From assembly GCA_902728285.1 (NCBI GenBank), contig CACVBU010000859.1, positions 321,323 through 385,322 on the forward strand: a stretch of 64,000 nt of DNA, read 5' to 3'. Position 1 is the stretch's first letter; each line of letters opens with the position of its first letter. The position numbers and the translations under genes are program-made. The notes below the pieces were generated by a model, which made no database searches, had not been told where the DNA came from, and saw only the letters and a list, made by a program, of their open reading frames with translations. Below, piece by piece: positions 46,001-57,600 of the stretch. The stretch is from Clytia hemisphaerica (Eukaryota; Cnidaria; Hydrozoa; Leptothecata; Clytiidae).

Positions 46001-49000
46001 AACGACCCTGAATGTGTGTCTTGATTCAACATGATAAAATATAGTGTGGTCTCTTTAACAGAAAACAGAATACACCCAAACGGCCTTATAATGTTTTAAT
46101 TCGATATAGACACCAACTTCTTTTTCAAGAAGATCTTTACAGCCTTGTACAGAGTCCAGTTATACTATTATGTTGAGAATCTTGCTCGATTTAGTGTTAT
46201 GTAATTGGCAAACCATCTTAATCTTTCCAGTGCGAAATAATTTGAAAACTTTAGCTTTTTTTTTAATTCAAGAAATTATAATTAGCATAAAAGCTTGTAG
46301 CTTGAGAATTAGACATTGGTTTTAATACCATTAGAAAGATATTTTCATATTCTTTCAGAATAGCCTATGCCCTTTAAAATCAAGTGGTCAAGAGCTATAG
46401 CCTTAAGTATGGGGACTCATTTTGAACTTAAATAAACGACACTCGGGTTTGGAAGATTAAGAGAAATTATACCATCCCAGCTGGCACACAACATTGAACG
46501 TTAGATAAACGTTGAAACAACGTTGTGTGCCAGCTGGGATAATTGACCTACCTAAGAAATTCTCAGCCTCACAAACATAAAACCCTTCATCAGAAAATTG
46601 AAGATTTCCAATCGTCAAAGTGTTCGCTTGAACTTCAAAACGTCCTGCAGGCATCGACCAAAATATACGTTTCCATGTGATTTTGGCTGGTGGATTTGAA
46701 CGAACTTCACAAGGAGGGAATCTAAAGTTGATCCCCTGCGGTGCAAAGACCAAAGTCTTTTGGTTTTGAATAACTGGTTTAGCTGGTAAGAGAAAGATAA
46801 ATGTAAATGAAAATGGCTCTATAGTATAGGGACGGGGTTTATGGTTGGCGGAGGAGCAGAATCGACCCTTTCTTTCGGAGGGAGTGGCGGAATTTGGCGA
46901 AAATTTAGACGGAATTACGGAAATTGGGTTCTCCGGAGACGGAAAATTAGACAAGTTTAGTGCGGAAAAATGGAATTTTGCAAAAAGTTTTGCGGAATTT
47001 TGGAATTGGCAAAGAATATTTAAAATTCGCGGAATTTTTGACAAAAATCTTGAATTTCAAAGGAATTTTCGGTGGCGGAATTTCGGTTCATTTTTAGACA
47101 GTTTGTCGGAAATTGGGGAAAAAATTGGCGGAATTGCGGAATCGGGTACCCCTTGAAACCCCCCCCCCCCTCAGTATATTGGTCATTAACCACATAGGCA
47201 AATGTAGTGGTTCACTTGGCAAGTAAACAAATCTTCACGCTGGTCAACCTATGTCATTTGAGGAGAATTGGGAAGTTAGTTCAAAGTACTGATAGGGCGC
47301 TCCGTGAATGAATCTATAGTTACGAAAATGAGCCTCAGAACTTGCTACAACTCGACCAAATAGAATAGATATTTTCTTGACTATCCTAACTAAGTTTTAA
47401 GGCATCCAAAATCTCTCTTATGTGATAGTTCCATTACAGTAAAACTTCAAATTAACCACTAAAAAAACACTAAAAGACGGCCCAGTATGTAAAAAGTGGA
47501 CACTACTTTACCTCTTTAATAGTGTCTGCAAATTAGAGGTTGGACTGTAGCTCAGCTTTAGCATGGCATTCGCGCAGGAAGAGAGAATAGGAAGTAAAAT
47601 AATACAAGAGACTTACACAACACGGTAAGGTTCCCAGAATGTGAAGCTTCACCAAGGATACTTCTAGCTGAACATTTGACAGGACCTTGGTCAGACCAAC
47701 TTGTATTGTAGACGACCAACTGAGTCTTGATTTCGGATTTTTCCTTGTTGAGAACAGAAGATATTTCAAAATCTTTTGCAGAACTCTCCCAAGAGACTTC
47801 TGGTATTGGGTTTCCGTAAAAAACACACTCGAAAGTCTTTGATTTAGTGATATTAACTAATCCATGATTCAAGGAATTTGAAACAAGTTTTGGTGACTCT
47901 AGACCTGGTCCTCGAGGTCCCTGAGGTCCCGGAGGTCCTGGTGGTCCCTAAAAATGAATGGTAATGTTTTCATAATCAAAATCAAAATTCTTGGGAGATA
48001 ATAATGAACAGATTTGTTTCCTATTAAATAAATGTCCAGTACATCTTTCTGCTATGACCCGAAATGAAATTTCTCGATTATATAAATAGACTGGCACGCA
48101 TTCGGGCTGAAACGATGTCTCACGGGAGGTAAGTGAGCGTCGGGGTTAGGTAAGCGTAGAGAGAAAACTTGTAAATGGATCGGGCTGAAAGATTTAATCA
48201 GCACCCACTCACAACTATCTTTTACCCGTCCCACTACGCAGCACACTTACCTACCCCCAAAAGACTGATTTTCTTCAATTATGGCCGAGACATTTTAGTG
48301 TATTCTAACGTTTTTCAGAATTTAAAGTTTGGGCGAGAACTGCTATTTTAGCACTTCCACTTTCTTTTATTGAATATTTCGAGTTAAGAGGGAATCGGTG
48401 GCTTCTAGGCTATATTTCAAGCCTTATTCGAGCAAATTTGAGCTTTTAAATCCTGAGATCCTAAGGTCCTCTTGATCCTAAGGTCCTCCTAAGTCTTAAG
48501 TCTCGTGTTAAAACTCATAGTTAATACTCTACTTTCCAGCTGCACTTAAAAATCATTTGTGGTTTTTAAAATTTCGCCAGGATAACCCCTTTGTCTCAAA
48601 TATTTTTTATCCATGATTGTAGATTAGATTTTAAGTTCCATACACACACTGACTGAGGAGATGAGAATCAATTTATTAAAATGGAACTTACTGGAGGGCC
48701 TCGAAGAAATTTCCTATTTTTCTCAGATTCCAGGCCAGATTTACTGTGTTCTGTTTTGATGATGTAATCTTTTTCCTGGAATTCTGCTGAAAGAAAAATA
48801 CTCGTTTTTTTATACAAGAACTATATAAGAACATAAGGCTTTGATGGCTAAAATGTTAAGAACATTATAAGGCTTCGCGGACTCTAGAACACTGAATTTT
48901 TTAGGAGAAGGGGCAAAAATACTCAAAAAATGGCGAAAATAAGAACATATTAAGAACATCCCAAGGCTTCAAAAATTTTGGAGGCTCTTATAAAAAACGA

Positions 49001-50213
49001 GTCGATTTTGATCCCTGCTTGAAAATTTATTCAACAGTTGACATAGCAAGCGCCTTTTCATCTCCGAGAGAGGAAAAGATCATTTAAAATCATTTAAATC
49101 GTGGTTATATCAAGCTAACCAAATGTTTTTTCATTGCTGAAATAAGGTTTTCAAAGTTGAAATACTCTTCGTATAAGTCTTCATTTTCTTCTTAACATCA
49201 AATCTTTTCATTGCAATTTTTAATTTTCAGACTTGAGGATAGTTGGCCTAACAGAAAAAGTATACCACGCCAAAGTTTTGTTGGCTTCATCAGGCAGAAC
49301 TTCGCGTTTCACACGTGCCAAATATGAAAAATTCAATATGCTCAGAGATTTTTCACGGGTTACGAATTGGCTGTCTGTTTTGATTCAGTGAAATGTGAAC
49401 TAAAAATATATCACGTAAACAAGCTCACTGATTGGGTATGTGTTCTTAAACGAACAGTTTTCAGCCAATCAGATCCTGTTTTCATGGTATATTTCGTGAA
49501 TACTAATTACACTAAATAAAGCAAACAATTTATTCGAGACTCGAGTACTTTTTAAAAACGGACTTTCGAAAACAGTGGCTTCCTCAAAAAAGGTTGACGA
49601 AGAAAGAATCAACCGTGGATAATAATAATTGCTTACCCTTCGATCGACAATTCTCCACAAAATCTTTACAAAGTCGTTCAGTCGGAACAAATTTTGCCAA
49701 CGATCGAATAATCTCGTCTTGGTATGTTTCGTTCGATATCCTCCGAATTAATTTCGTAAACTTCTCTCTATTGAAAATGAAACGCCAAATATCTTCTTCC
49801 TCATTTTCCTCTAGGTCTCTGCGGTACCGTTGTTTTCCATCCTCTATCGAATAAAATGAGTAGATTATTCAGTAAAATGTATAGAAGGATCACTTATTTC
49901 CCATTGGTTTACACAAAATACCAAATTGAAAATCAAATCCATGTCAAATTTCGAGAAATATACCGCGTAAAAGGAAATAAAAATCTTAAGGCATCATTCT
50001 TGCTTGAGAAAGGTTGAAGTTTCTCTCTCGCTTTTCAGGTTTTAAACTCATCATGAGCTATTCTAAGCCAATCAACGTACACCCTCATAACATACCATTC
50101 GATATCTCACTTGAATCTTGTAAACGGTTTTCCCGTAATTCTTGAACTTGTAGGAAATTGTAAAGCGAAAGTAAACCAAAACAAAAAACGAAAAGCCAAG
50201 AAAGCTTTTCCAT
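43053..50213 (-). CDS. Collagen-Ig-C-type lectin protein with N-terminal signal/anchor, 8 exons, ~556 aa, frame-disrupted in exon 7
   Basis: Exons in coding order: 50213-50096, 49843-49637, 48786-48692, 47947-47617, 46782-46552, 45941-45639, 44447-44264, 43255-43053 (TAG). Residues 1-20 (MEKLSWLFVFCFGLLSLYNF) are a signal peptide or type II anchor. A charged helical stalk follows (exon 2 is Glu/Arg-rich), then about six Gly-X-Y triplets (RGPPGPPGPPGPQGPRGPG) across the exon 3/4 junction. Three Ig domains follow, with the usual C...W...C pattern (EVSWESSA; AKITWKRIF, EGFYVCEAEN; GAYVCSISN). Exons 7-8 are a C-type lectin domain: CKNGW, RCYADITVRNTW, FCQSRGGHLASIS, VWIG, EWQWSDGSP, CVSFD, LQNC, FVCEAS. 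EPN/QPD and WND sugar/calcium motifs are not seen. All phases fit except exon 7, which is one base too long. Probably cell-surface or secreted recognition; ligand unknown. Confidence 0.83.
43362..44037. mobile_element. TTAAGGGCTCTGACC-family element, copy 2, inside the lectin intron
   Basis: TTTAAGGGCTCTGACCATAG left, CTATGGTCAGAGCCCTTAAG right; ~676 bp. It separates the two halves of the C-type lectin domain. A partial relative lies inverted at about 49220-49330. Confidence 0.75.
46475..46539. mobile_element. Palindromic MITE, copy 4 (shortened to 65 bp), 12 bp from a splice donor
   Basis: Retains both CCCAGCTGGCACACAAC ends but lacks most of the interior. Lies 12 bp beyond the second Ig exon (46782-46552) of the collagen-Ig-lectin gene. 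Confidence 0.8.
46840..47170 (+). repeat. GGAATTTTGGCGGAATT-type degenerate repeat ending in a C-run
   Basis: Many copies of GGCGGAATTT/GGAATTTTGG between an Ig-exon acceptor (46782 side) and a C12 run at 47159-47170. The 103-codon open frame here is a product of the repeat. Confidence 0.6.
48800..49005. mobile_element. ATAAGAACATAAGGCTTC-family copy beside the collagen exon
   Basis: TTTTTTTATACAAGAACTAT, AGAACATAAGGCTTTGATGG and GGCTCTTATAAAAAACGAG mark a full copy starting 14 bp upstream of the exon 48786-48692 of the collagen-Ig-lectin gene. Confidence 0.7.
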
Positions 50214-50712
50214 GTTATCCAAAAATCTTCAAAATATAAAGAATGTACAAAGTCTGTCTTCAATATCTATCAATAAAGAAGTAGCTGCGCTCCTTCGTGT
50301 TTTGTATCTTTTTGGAATCGTATGAAATCGTAAATCGTACAAAAGTAATAACTCCCTCTGAAGTAAAAGAGGAAAATTTATAAGCGTAATGTATTTTGTT
50401 TTGGCGAGTTTGGAATATACAAAAATGACATTTTTCAAGTGCCCCAAAGTCTCAAATTGCTACTACGTGCGTCAATACAATGTATACAGTATGAAGGTTA
50501 AGGGTTTTATTTTTACATAAGTGTTCCCGTTCCATACCAGACACATATTTCATATCAGGACACTATCAGTGGACACTATTGTTATATTATGCTGATATAA
50601 ACCAAATAATTGTTTTTCTTTTCCTCTTTCTGACTAATCTTGCTCCACATCCATATCAATATGAAAAGCTTGTGAATTAAAATTGATGAGTAAGCAAATG
50701 TTATCACTCTTA

Positions 50713-50971
50713 AAACACAAGAAAAAACATAACCCGAAGATCAGCATCCTTCTTAGTTTTTAAATAAAAAACAACAAGAAAGTGTTTTAAATGTGGAATA
50801 TTTCGATGACTTCTATCTCATCATGGTTGACAATGATGAGATAGAAGTCATCGAAATATTCCAAATTATTAAAACACTTTCTTGTTGTTTTTTATTTAAA
50901 AACTAAGAAGGATGCTGATCTTCGGGTTATGTTTTTTCTTGTATTTTTTGAAATTGTCTGGTACTGTTGGA
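50713..50971. mobile_element. Long near-perfect hairpin (foldback) insertion with 11-bp direct repeats
   Basis: Arms 50717-50824 and 50834-50942 are reverse complements over about 107 nt, differing only near ...TTTTAAATGTGGAA versus TTTTAATAATTTGGAA, around a ~10-nt loop. The segment interrupts a GACAGTGTCTGCC-family repeat. TATCACTCTTA stands on both sides (50702-50712 and 50972-50982), and other family copies have it once, so it is an 11-bp target duplication or a captured repeat. Position: upstream of the collagen-Ig-lectin gene start. Confidence 0.75.
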
Positions 50972-51082
50972 TATCACTCTTATTTAACAAAATCTTTAAT
51001 CATAGTCAATCAATATTCTACATATACTGTTTTCAATTATCCCCACGCAACTTTAGAAAAATTTCAGACAATTAGATTCTAA

Positions 51083-51240
51083 CAACCCTATCTCACAGCC
51101 CCAGTGTGAATTTCGAATGGGAATGAAATCAAAGTCAATCTCCAAACGGGGCTGATACTGACGGGACCCCCCCCCCCAAGGATGAAATTGGTGTTTCTAG
51201 TGGGGCTGGGGCCCAAGCAGGTCATTGATACAGAGGTGTA
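51083..51240. mobile_element. CACCCCTGTCTCAC-family MITE, diverged copy
   Basis: CAACCCTATCTCACAGCCCC at the left, GGTCATTGATACAGAGGTGT at the right, with a C10 run in the interior. Lies between the lectin and TRAF-like genes. Confidence 0.5.
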
Positions 51241-51452
51241 TTCTATCTTCCAGAGAAAATAAAAGTTTTGTATACAAAACCCAGCTTAAAACATATCTTT
51301 GTGAAGCAAAAATTTCAAAGTGTTTAATCAAACTCTTTTAAGTCTTAAATATTTCAACCTTCAAAAAGTTAAAATGTTGCAAGAAGTTTTTAGAATTTAG
51401 TAAATATTAATAGAATTATTAAGAAAGATTTTGATTGATTTGTAACAAAAGG

Positions 51453-51763
51453 TTAAAGGGATAATCAGATGGTCTGAGATATTTTGCCTGCAGATAGCTT
51501 CTAGGATTTTAGGAAAAACCTCTAAATTTTTCGGTGTATTTATTTTCTTAACTCAAGTTATGCCAATTTGAAATCTCGAAAAATGGGACTTTTCAGGGAC
51601 TTTTCACACTTTTTTCTATTGTTTTCAAGCAAAAGTTCAAAATTTCAAAGTGGTATAACTTTAGTTAGGAAAATAAGTACACCGAAAAATTTAGAAATTT
51701 TTCCTAAAATCCTAGAAGCTATCTATAGGCAAAATATCTCAAACCATCTGATTATCCCTTTAA
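51453..51763. mobile_element. Inverted-repeat element (AAAGGGATAATCAGATGGT), ~110-bp arms
   Basis: AAAGGGATAATCAGATGGTC left and CATCTGATTATCCCTTTAAG right, with AGCTTCTAGGATTTTAGGAA / TTCCTAAAATCCTAGAAGCT inward. A diverged relative is at 26877-27150. Confidence 0.8.
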
Positions 51764-52024
51764 GGAAAAATGAAAGACAAGATAGTTTTGTAACCAACAG
51801 AAAAAATGCCTTTGTGGAGCAAAAATGTCAAAGTGTTTGATCAAACTGTTTTCAAAGTTTAAGTGTCATAAAATTATTTAACCCTAAAAATGACTAAATT
51901 TTCATGTCACTTCATTTCCCATTCAGGAGTTTCGGATCTTCGGGGCTTTGAGGTCAACGGTTCAACCGTTTCATGAGGGGGAATTAACGAGGATGGGATA
52001 ACATAAAAAAGTGTGGTAAATTGA

Positions 52025-52219
52025 TACTGGCGTCCAGACGCCCCAAGACGTGTTGGTCGCCCTTATGTTACTCTGAAGTCAATTGTTGAAGAGGAAACTG
52101 GTTTTGCCGGTAAAGATTTGTTGACAGTCATGTCAGATCGAAAAATCGGAAGGAAGACTTTGTTAATGCTTCACCTCACGGATGAATCAAGGCAAGGCAA
52201 GTGGACATTATGTGGTTAA
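52025..52219 (+). mobile_element. Probable LINE ORF2 C-terminal fragment
   Basis: A 65-codon open frame reads WRPDAPRRVGRPYVTLKSIV, then EEETGFAGKDLLTVMSDRKIGRK, and stops at 52217-52219. Arg-rich RRxGRPxxT followed by an acidic stretch and M-x-DR is typical of the last residues of several LINE ORF2 proteins. There is no start and nothing recognisable upstream, so it is a fragment. It could instead be an unjoined host exon. Confidence 0.45.
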
Positions 52220-52851
52220 ATTTTTTTAATCAGATAAATGCTTCATGTATATAGTTAGTGAATAAGTGCAAAGTGGTTTGCGCAAAAAAAGTGCACACTA
52301 ATTCATAAGATATTCCTATTGAATTTAGACGAATCCTTTCAAGGCTTCCTTTTTTGAGGTATTGCTTCTAGACGATAAAACATATCTATCTATATCTATC
52401 TATCTCTATCGATCAAGCAATATATTCAATATAACGTCATGTAATAGTCTTTCGATAAGTAGTATTATAAAACAAATTTTTCAGTATTTATGTCAAAGCA
52501 CAGTTGGTTGCTTTCAGCACATCCTTCTTCGTACTGATGCGATAAAAACCAGAAAATCAGCTTTCTTATAACATGGGCCCGCCAACAGCGGTTTGCGTGA
52601 ATACGTGAATGGGTTTTTTCATTCTCGTAAATGCGTGAATTACAAAACTTTTGCGTGAATGCGTGTATTTGGAATAAAGCAATTGCGTAATTGCGTGAAT
52701 TGAAGGTCCGCAGGGGGCCATAATATGACTTGATTTATATTTTTTTAGATATAAACAAAGGAAAAGTAATTCGAAATGTTGATCGATCGAGAGGTTGAAA
52801 CATGTAATATGATAGTGTAGAATCTAGCCATTGCAACATTACAAAGTTATT

Positions 52852-54569
52852 CTAATTAAGTTTGATAATTAAGAAAATCCATTTACTTTCATTCTCTTTG
52901 TAAACAAACTTGTCTGTATCCATATCAAAACGATATGAACCTTTACCAGAGCTTTTCGGTTGTAATACATCATTTGTTTTACTCATGATGAAAACTCTTG
53001 GCGATCCCTCTTTGAATATTGAATCAACATTATCTTCAGAGATGGGCTTGTAAAGATATAATTGACTGAAACTGAATCCGGTCACAAATGAAAAAGTATC
53101 ACTTTTAACTTCCATATTATAATCACCACATGCATAATTGAAGGATTTCAAGTTAGGTGGGAATCGGATTGTCATATCAGATTGTATACGCTCGTTATTC
53201 TTCAAATACACTGAAATGTAAAGAAAGTTTGTTCCAAACTCGTAAAATTTGTCATCCTCGTTAAAAAAAAATATCCTGCATGAGAAAGGAATTGGTTGGT
53301 TTTCTTGCACAACTTCATTTTGTTTCAAATGAACAATTTCACTGCTTGTGGAATCATTTTCACCAATTCCTTGAGCTTCAGATGACTTTGACAGCATTTC
53401 GACTTCTTGTGTCAATGAAACAATCTTTTCGTGTTGGTTTGAAATAATTTCTTCTAAAATTTTTTGCTTCCCTTCAGAGAATTCAACTCTTTTCTTCATT
53501 ACAGTGTAATCTTGCATTAGTAGTGTTAAATGGTACTGCATTTCTTCCTTGTTGTGATCTTCTCTGTTTCCCCGGAGAAACTGAAAATAAACAAGTGATA
53601 CTTTTATAGACTACCTTTTGCATTTACACTATATAATTGATCTACGTGAGCGGACCTTAACTCTTCGAACTCGATCAAAATAGTCGTTTGTTTTTAAAAA
53701 AAGTTTAAACACCAAATTCATGAACGAACGAACGAACGAACGAACGAACGAACGAACGAACGAACGAACGAACGAACGAACGAACGAACGAACGAACGAA
53801 CGAACGAACGAACGAACGAACGAACGAACGAACGAACGAACGAACGAACGAACGAACGAACGAACGAACGAACGAACGAACGAACGAACGAACGAACGAA
53901 CGAACGAACGAACGAACGAACGAACGAACGAACGAACGAAACGAACGAACGAACGAACGAAAACGATAGAATTGGGTCTGAGTACTTATCAATTCAGACT
54001 AATGCCTTCAAAATTACTTCGAACATCATTGCTCGTTTGAATATTGCATGGGATAACCTTAACTGCTTTCTTTTAGAAATATTTAATGCTCAGGACTAAT
54101 CACCATGTAATTATTTGGATACAAGGCATCTGATGTTCGTGACGTAATTTATGAAAAGTTCTATCAAGCCGGAACTCTCGGTCTAAAAAATCAACCTACT
54201 TTTGTTCGACAACCAACAGTGTATAACTTGCACTTGATTTCTTGAAACAGACAATCATCTCGAATATGTTTATCCATCTAAAAAGAGTGATAAAGTTGCA
54301 CAGCTATCAAAATACATGTCAAGTGGAGTTGCCTCACAAAACTTGAGCAAAAAAATCAAAGTGAAAAAGTTAGAGCAGGTCCTATTTTTGGCATTTTCAA
54401 AGAAGGATGACGTCATCAGATAGCAATGACGTAATCAATAATGCCAAAATTTTCACAAAGATGCCAATTTATATTTGGTGCACACTTGCAAAATTTCAAG
54501 CCAATTGGATAAATTCAATAGAGCAACTGAAAGTGCGAAAACAGTCAGATCATGCCCTGATTTAATCCT

Positions 54570-54601
<32 letters not shown>

Positions 54602-57600
54602 CGTTTCTCTTTGATCACCAAAAATATGGTATAATAGTATACCGTATACTTATGTATACCGTGAATAGCACAGGTCAAAATCATATATTGACGCTGTGCC
54701 GACGAATCGAGATTCTATTCAGCGCGCAATCAAGACAAAAGTAACCATGACGACCATCCAAGATCTTGGATGAAGTTCAAAGTTGATATTTCACATCAAT
54801 GCTTTGTAAAAAGAGTCAATGATAGAGAATCATAACATAAAGTCTGTCTATTATTTCGATTCAATTTAAGTGACATTTCCATAATTAAAAGTTTAGTAAT
54901 TACTGTTATACATTTCATATCAGGACAGTGTCTGCCTATTGTTATATTATGCTGATATAAGCAAAAAAATGTTTTCTTTCCTCTTTCTGACCAATCTTGC
55001 TCCACATCCGTTTTTATCCAATGTTAAAAAGCTTGTGATTTAAGATTGATGAGTAAGCAAACGATATCACTCTTTTTTTTAAACAAAACCTTTAAACTTG
55101 GTATTGTCATTCACGTAAAATAATTGCTTTCTTGAGATTTCCCTGGCAATATTTATCTTTCGTTGCCAGTTTCTGGGCTACCCTTTTTATCAGGGACCTC
55201 ATCTTTGGAGAAGCAGTTATCGAGGCTTTCCTTAAAAACTCAAGATAAATAAGTGCTATAAACTTAAAAATTCTGGTCAGTAGTAGATATGAATTAACGG
55301 CCACTAGTTTGATTGGTATTTTACAAACCAAAAAAAGAAACTGGCTAGGGTTAAGGTATTATGCACTAAAATATTTACCAATTCTTTGTCGCTCCTCTCA
55401 AATGACTTGTCACATCCTGTGTTGGTACATTTGACTGGAAATGACCCACACGTCTTTACGTGGTCCTGAGGGAAAATCAAACATTCGATTGTTTTTTAAA
55501 TATATTTACGTCCAAAGACATATGTTACTAGTTTAGGTATAAACTTCTTTTTTTTTAATGATTTTTGTTGGCGAGCAAAAATCATAAAAAAAGAAATAAG
55601 TTTATATCTAAACTAATATGTTACAGCCTTTCATTGGGAAATTCTTTAGTACCTTTTAAAGCTCTTTAAAACCTTATAAGACGATTGGCTAAATGGGCTC
55701 TTTTATGGCAAGTTCAAACCAATAAAAGAATACATGCTGCCAGAGCTAACAATTTTTCGAGATCCTTTCGAGGTTCACAAAATATGGATATTTCCTAAAA
55801 GCCTAAAAGCTCGGTTCTATTTTTGAAACTAAAATCATTTTTGTTTTTTTTTCGGTTTTGGCCTGGCCTGTATAGCCACGTGTTCAATAACAAAACCTTA
55901 TGGGCAGAAACTTTCCTATTAAGTTTTGCACTGTTTGCTAAACTTTTGCGTGTTTTATGAGATTTTGTTACCAAAAAAGGTAAATTTTAAATGAATTCGC
56001 CAAAGTTCTATCTGTGCAACTTTTCTTTCTTTCTGCCCGCGAAAGTTTCTGCCCTTAAAGTACCCATACATACAAACAAGTAAATACCTCAAGCTCAATC
56101 TCCTTTATCCATGACGAGTTGCAATACTTGCAGCCAACATTACGATATTTACAAATCAGTTTGTGCGTTTCCATTTCTTTTTTGATACATTTTAAACCAC
56201 ATCCAAGTTGACAGGTTACTGTTACATACAGGCAGACCTTTTCATGACCCTAAAAGGTGGTAATTGATGAAGCCTTACCCTGCTGGCACACAACATTGTT
56301 TCAACGTTTATCTAACGTTTACAGCGTCCATATAACGTTAGATGAATGTTGAAACAACGTTGTGTGCCAGCTGGGTAGTTAGATTACTTAGCTTTGAAAG
56401 AATCTATTACTTAAAATGTGACCGAATTCAAAACATATTTTCTGAAATATGCAAACTAAAAGGTTAGATTTCGTAAGTAACTTGCTCGAATAAGTATGCA
56501 AGTATTTGACGGCTTTGAAATTAACACACAAAAAAAATTAACAAGATTAGTTTTTCCGTTCAAAAACCTTGCAGTAGTCATCGATCATGCCAACCCAGTC
56601 ACAACCACCCTCTTTTTGCTGGCAATAAACTTTGATCGTGTCTCTGATCAGTCTATCCAAAACTCCAACTGGATGTGCCTAAGTGAAAGTAGATAGGTTT
56701 TTAGATTTAAACTTTCACCGATATTTGACTTCTTACAGCGAGAATACACCCCCTTCTCACAGACCCATTGGGACCCCTTTCCACTGGAAAAATTGGCCAG
56801 ATTATCGTCCCCAGTGGTAAATTATACCCCAATTTTTGTTCTCACTGTCACTGAAAAAAATCAAATAAGCCAATCTTCACTGCAAAATATTGTGCTATTT
56901 TTCTCATTTCCACAGAATTTTCTGACTTGGAAACAAAAGAATTGAAATCCCCGGCCATAAAAAATATTGGAATATCAACCCCCATCGAGTTTCAGTCCGT
57001 TATTTTTTATCTCCGCAGGCTGAAAGAAATCCTACCGGGTCTGTGAGGTGTGAAAGCAAACGGGAAAATTTTCCTGTGAAACCTCTACAAATCTCAAGAT
57101 TTAAAATTCAATTATATAGTTATCAATCAGAGAGTTTTTTTAATTCTTTGAGGATAGAGAAAGATTTTAATTATTTGCCCTGAAAACTATTAAGTTACTT
57201 ACAGAACCTTTCACGTACACAGCCTTGCAGATGGAGCACGACGATTCCCTGAAAACAAAAGAAGGTTTTTAACTAATTCTAAATACAGTAAATACAGTAA
57301 TAAAAGGCTTTTAAGCATATTAACCCTTCCAACATTCATCTTATTGTTTTACTAGGGGAAGCATCTTGGGGGGGGGGCTCGGTGACAAAATTTATTGCAT
57401 TGTGTCACCTTACACAAAAATTTGCTAAGCGGAGGTGTTTCTTCGAATCTGATTCGCATATCTTATAGCAAAAACGATTTTGAGGCAAAACATACTCATT
57501 ATGAAAGGTTTTTTCCCAGTTGACCAAACAGATTTTACAAAAGGCATGTTTACATCTCAACTCCACAGCATCTCGAAACAAAAGCGTACATATGGGACAA

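Larger units (their letters stand above)
50214..52851. other. Intergenic stretch between lectin and TRAF-like genes
   Basis: Contains the family repeat and hairpin at 50515-51000, a diverged MITE, the 51453 element, a possible LINE tail, a (TCTA)n-like run at about 52383-52412, and GCGTGAAT-rich low-complexity sequence at 52590-52700. The lectin gene promoter should lie just above 50213, but no clear TATA element was identified. Confidence 0.5.

Noticed and set aside
46845..47156. 103-aa plus-strand frame rich in Gly, Phe and Ile
   Set aside because: Produced by the degenerate GGAATTTTGGCGG repeat and antisense to a gene intron.
50072..50263. 63-aa hydrophobic minus-strand frame as exon 1 of the lectin gene
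   Set aside because: It has no ATG start. The overlapping frame from ATG 50213 gives a proper signal/anchor and correct splice phase.
53705..54040. Long open frames encoding (NERT)n and (SFVR)n
   Set aside because: They are translations of the GAAC microsatellite with no start context or flanking exons.
57405..57495. Extension of TRAF exon 1 to the longer open frame (ending FCYKICESDSKKHL...)
   Set aside because: The GTATGT donor at 57495 joined to 57248 completes a canonical RING in phase; the extension leaves the RING with an abnormal last Cys pair and no compatible next exon.
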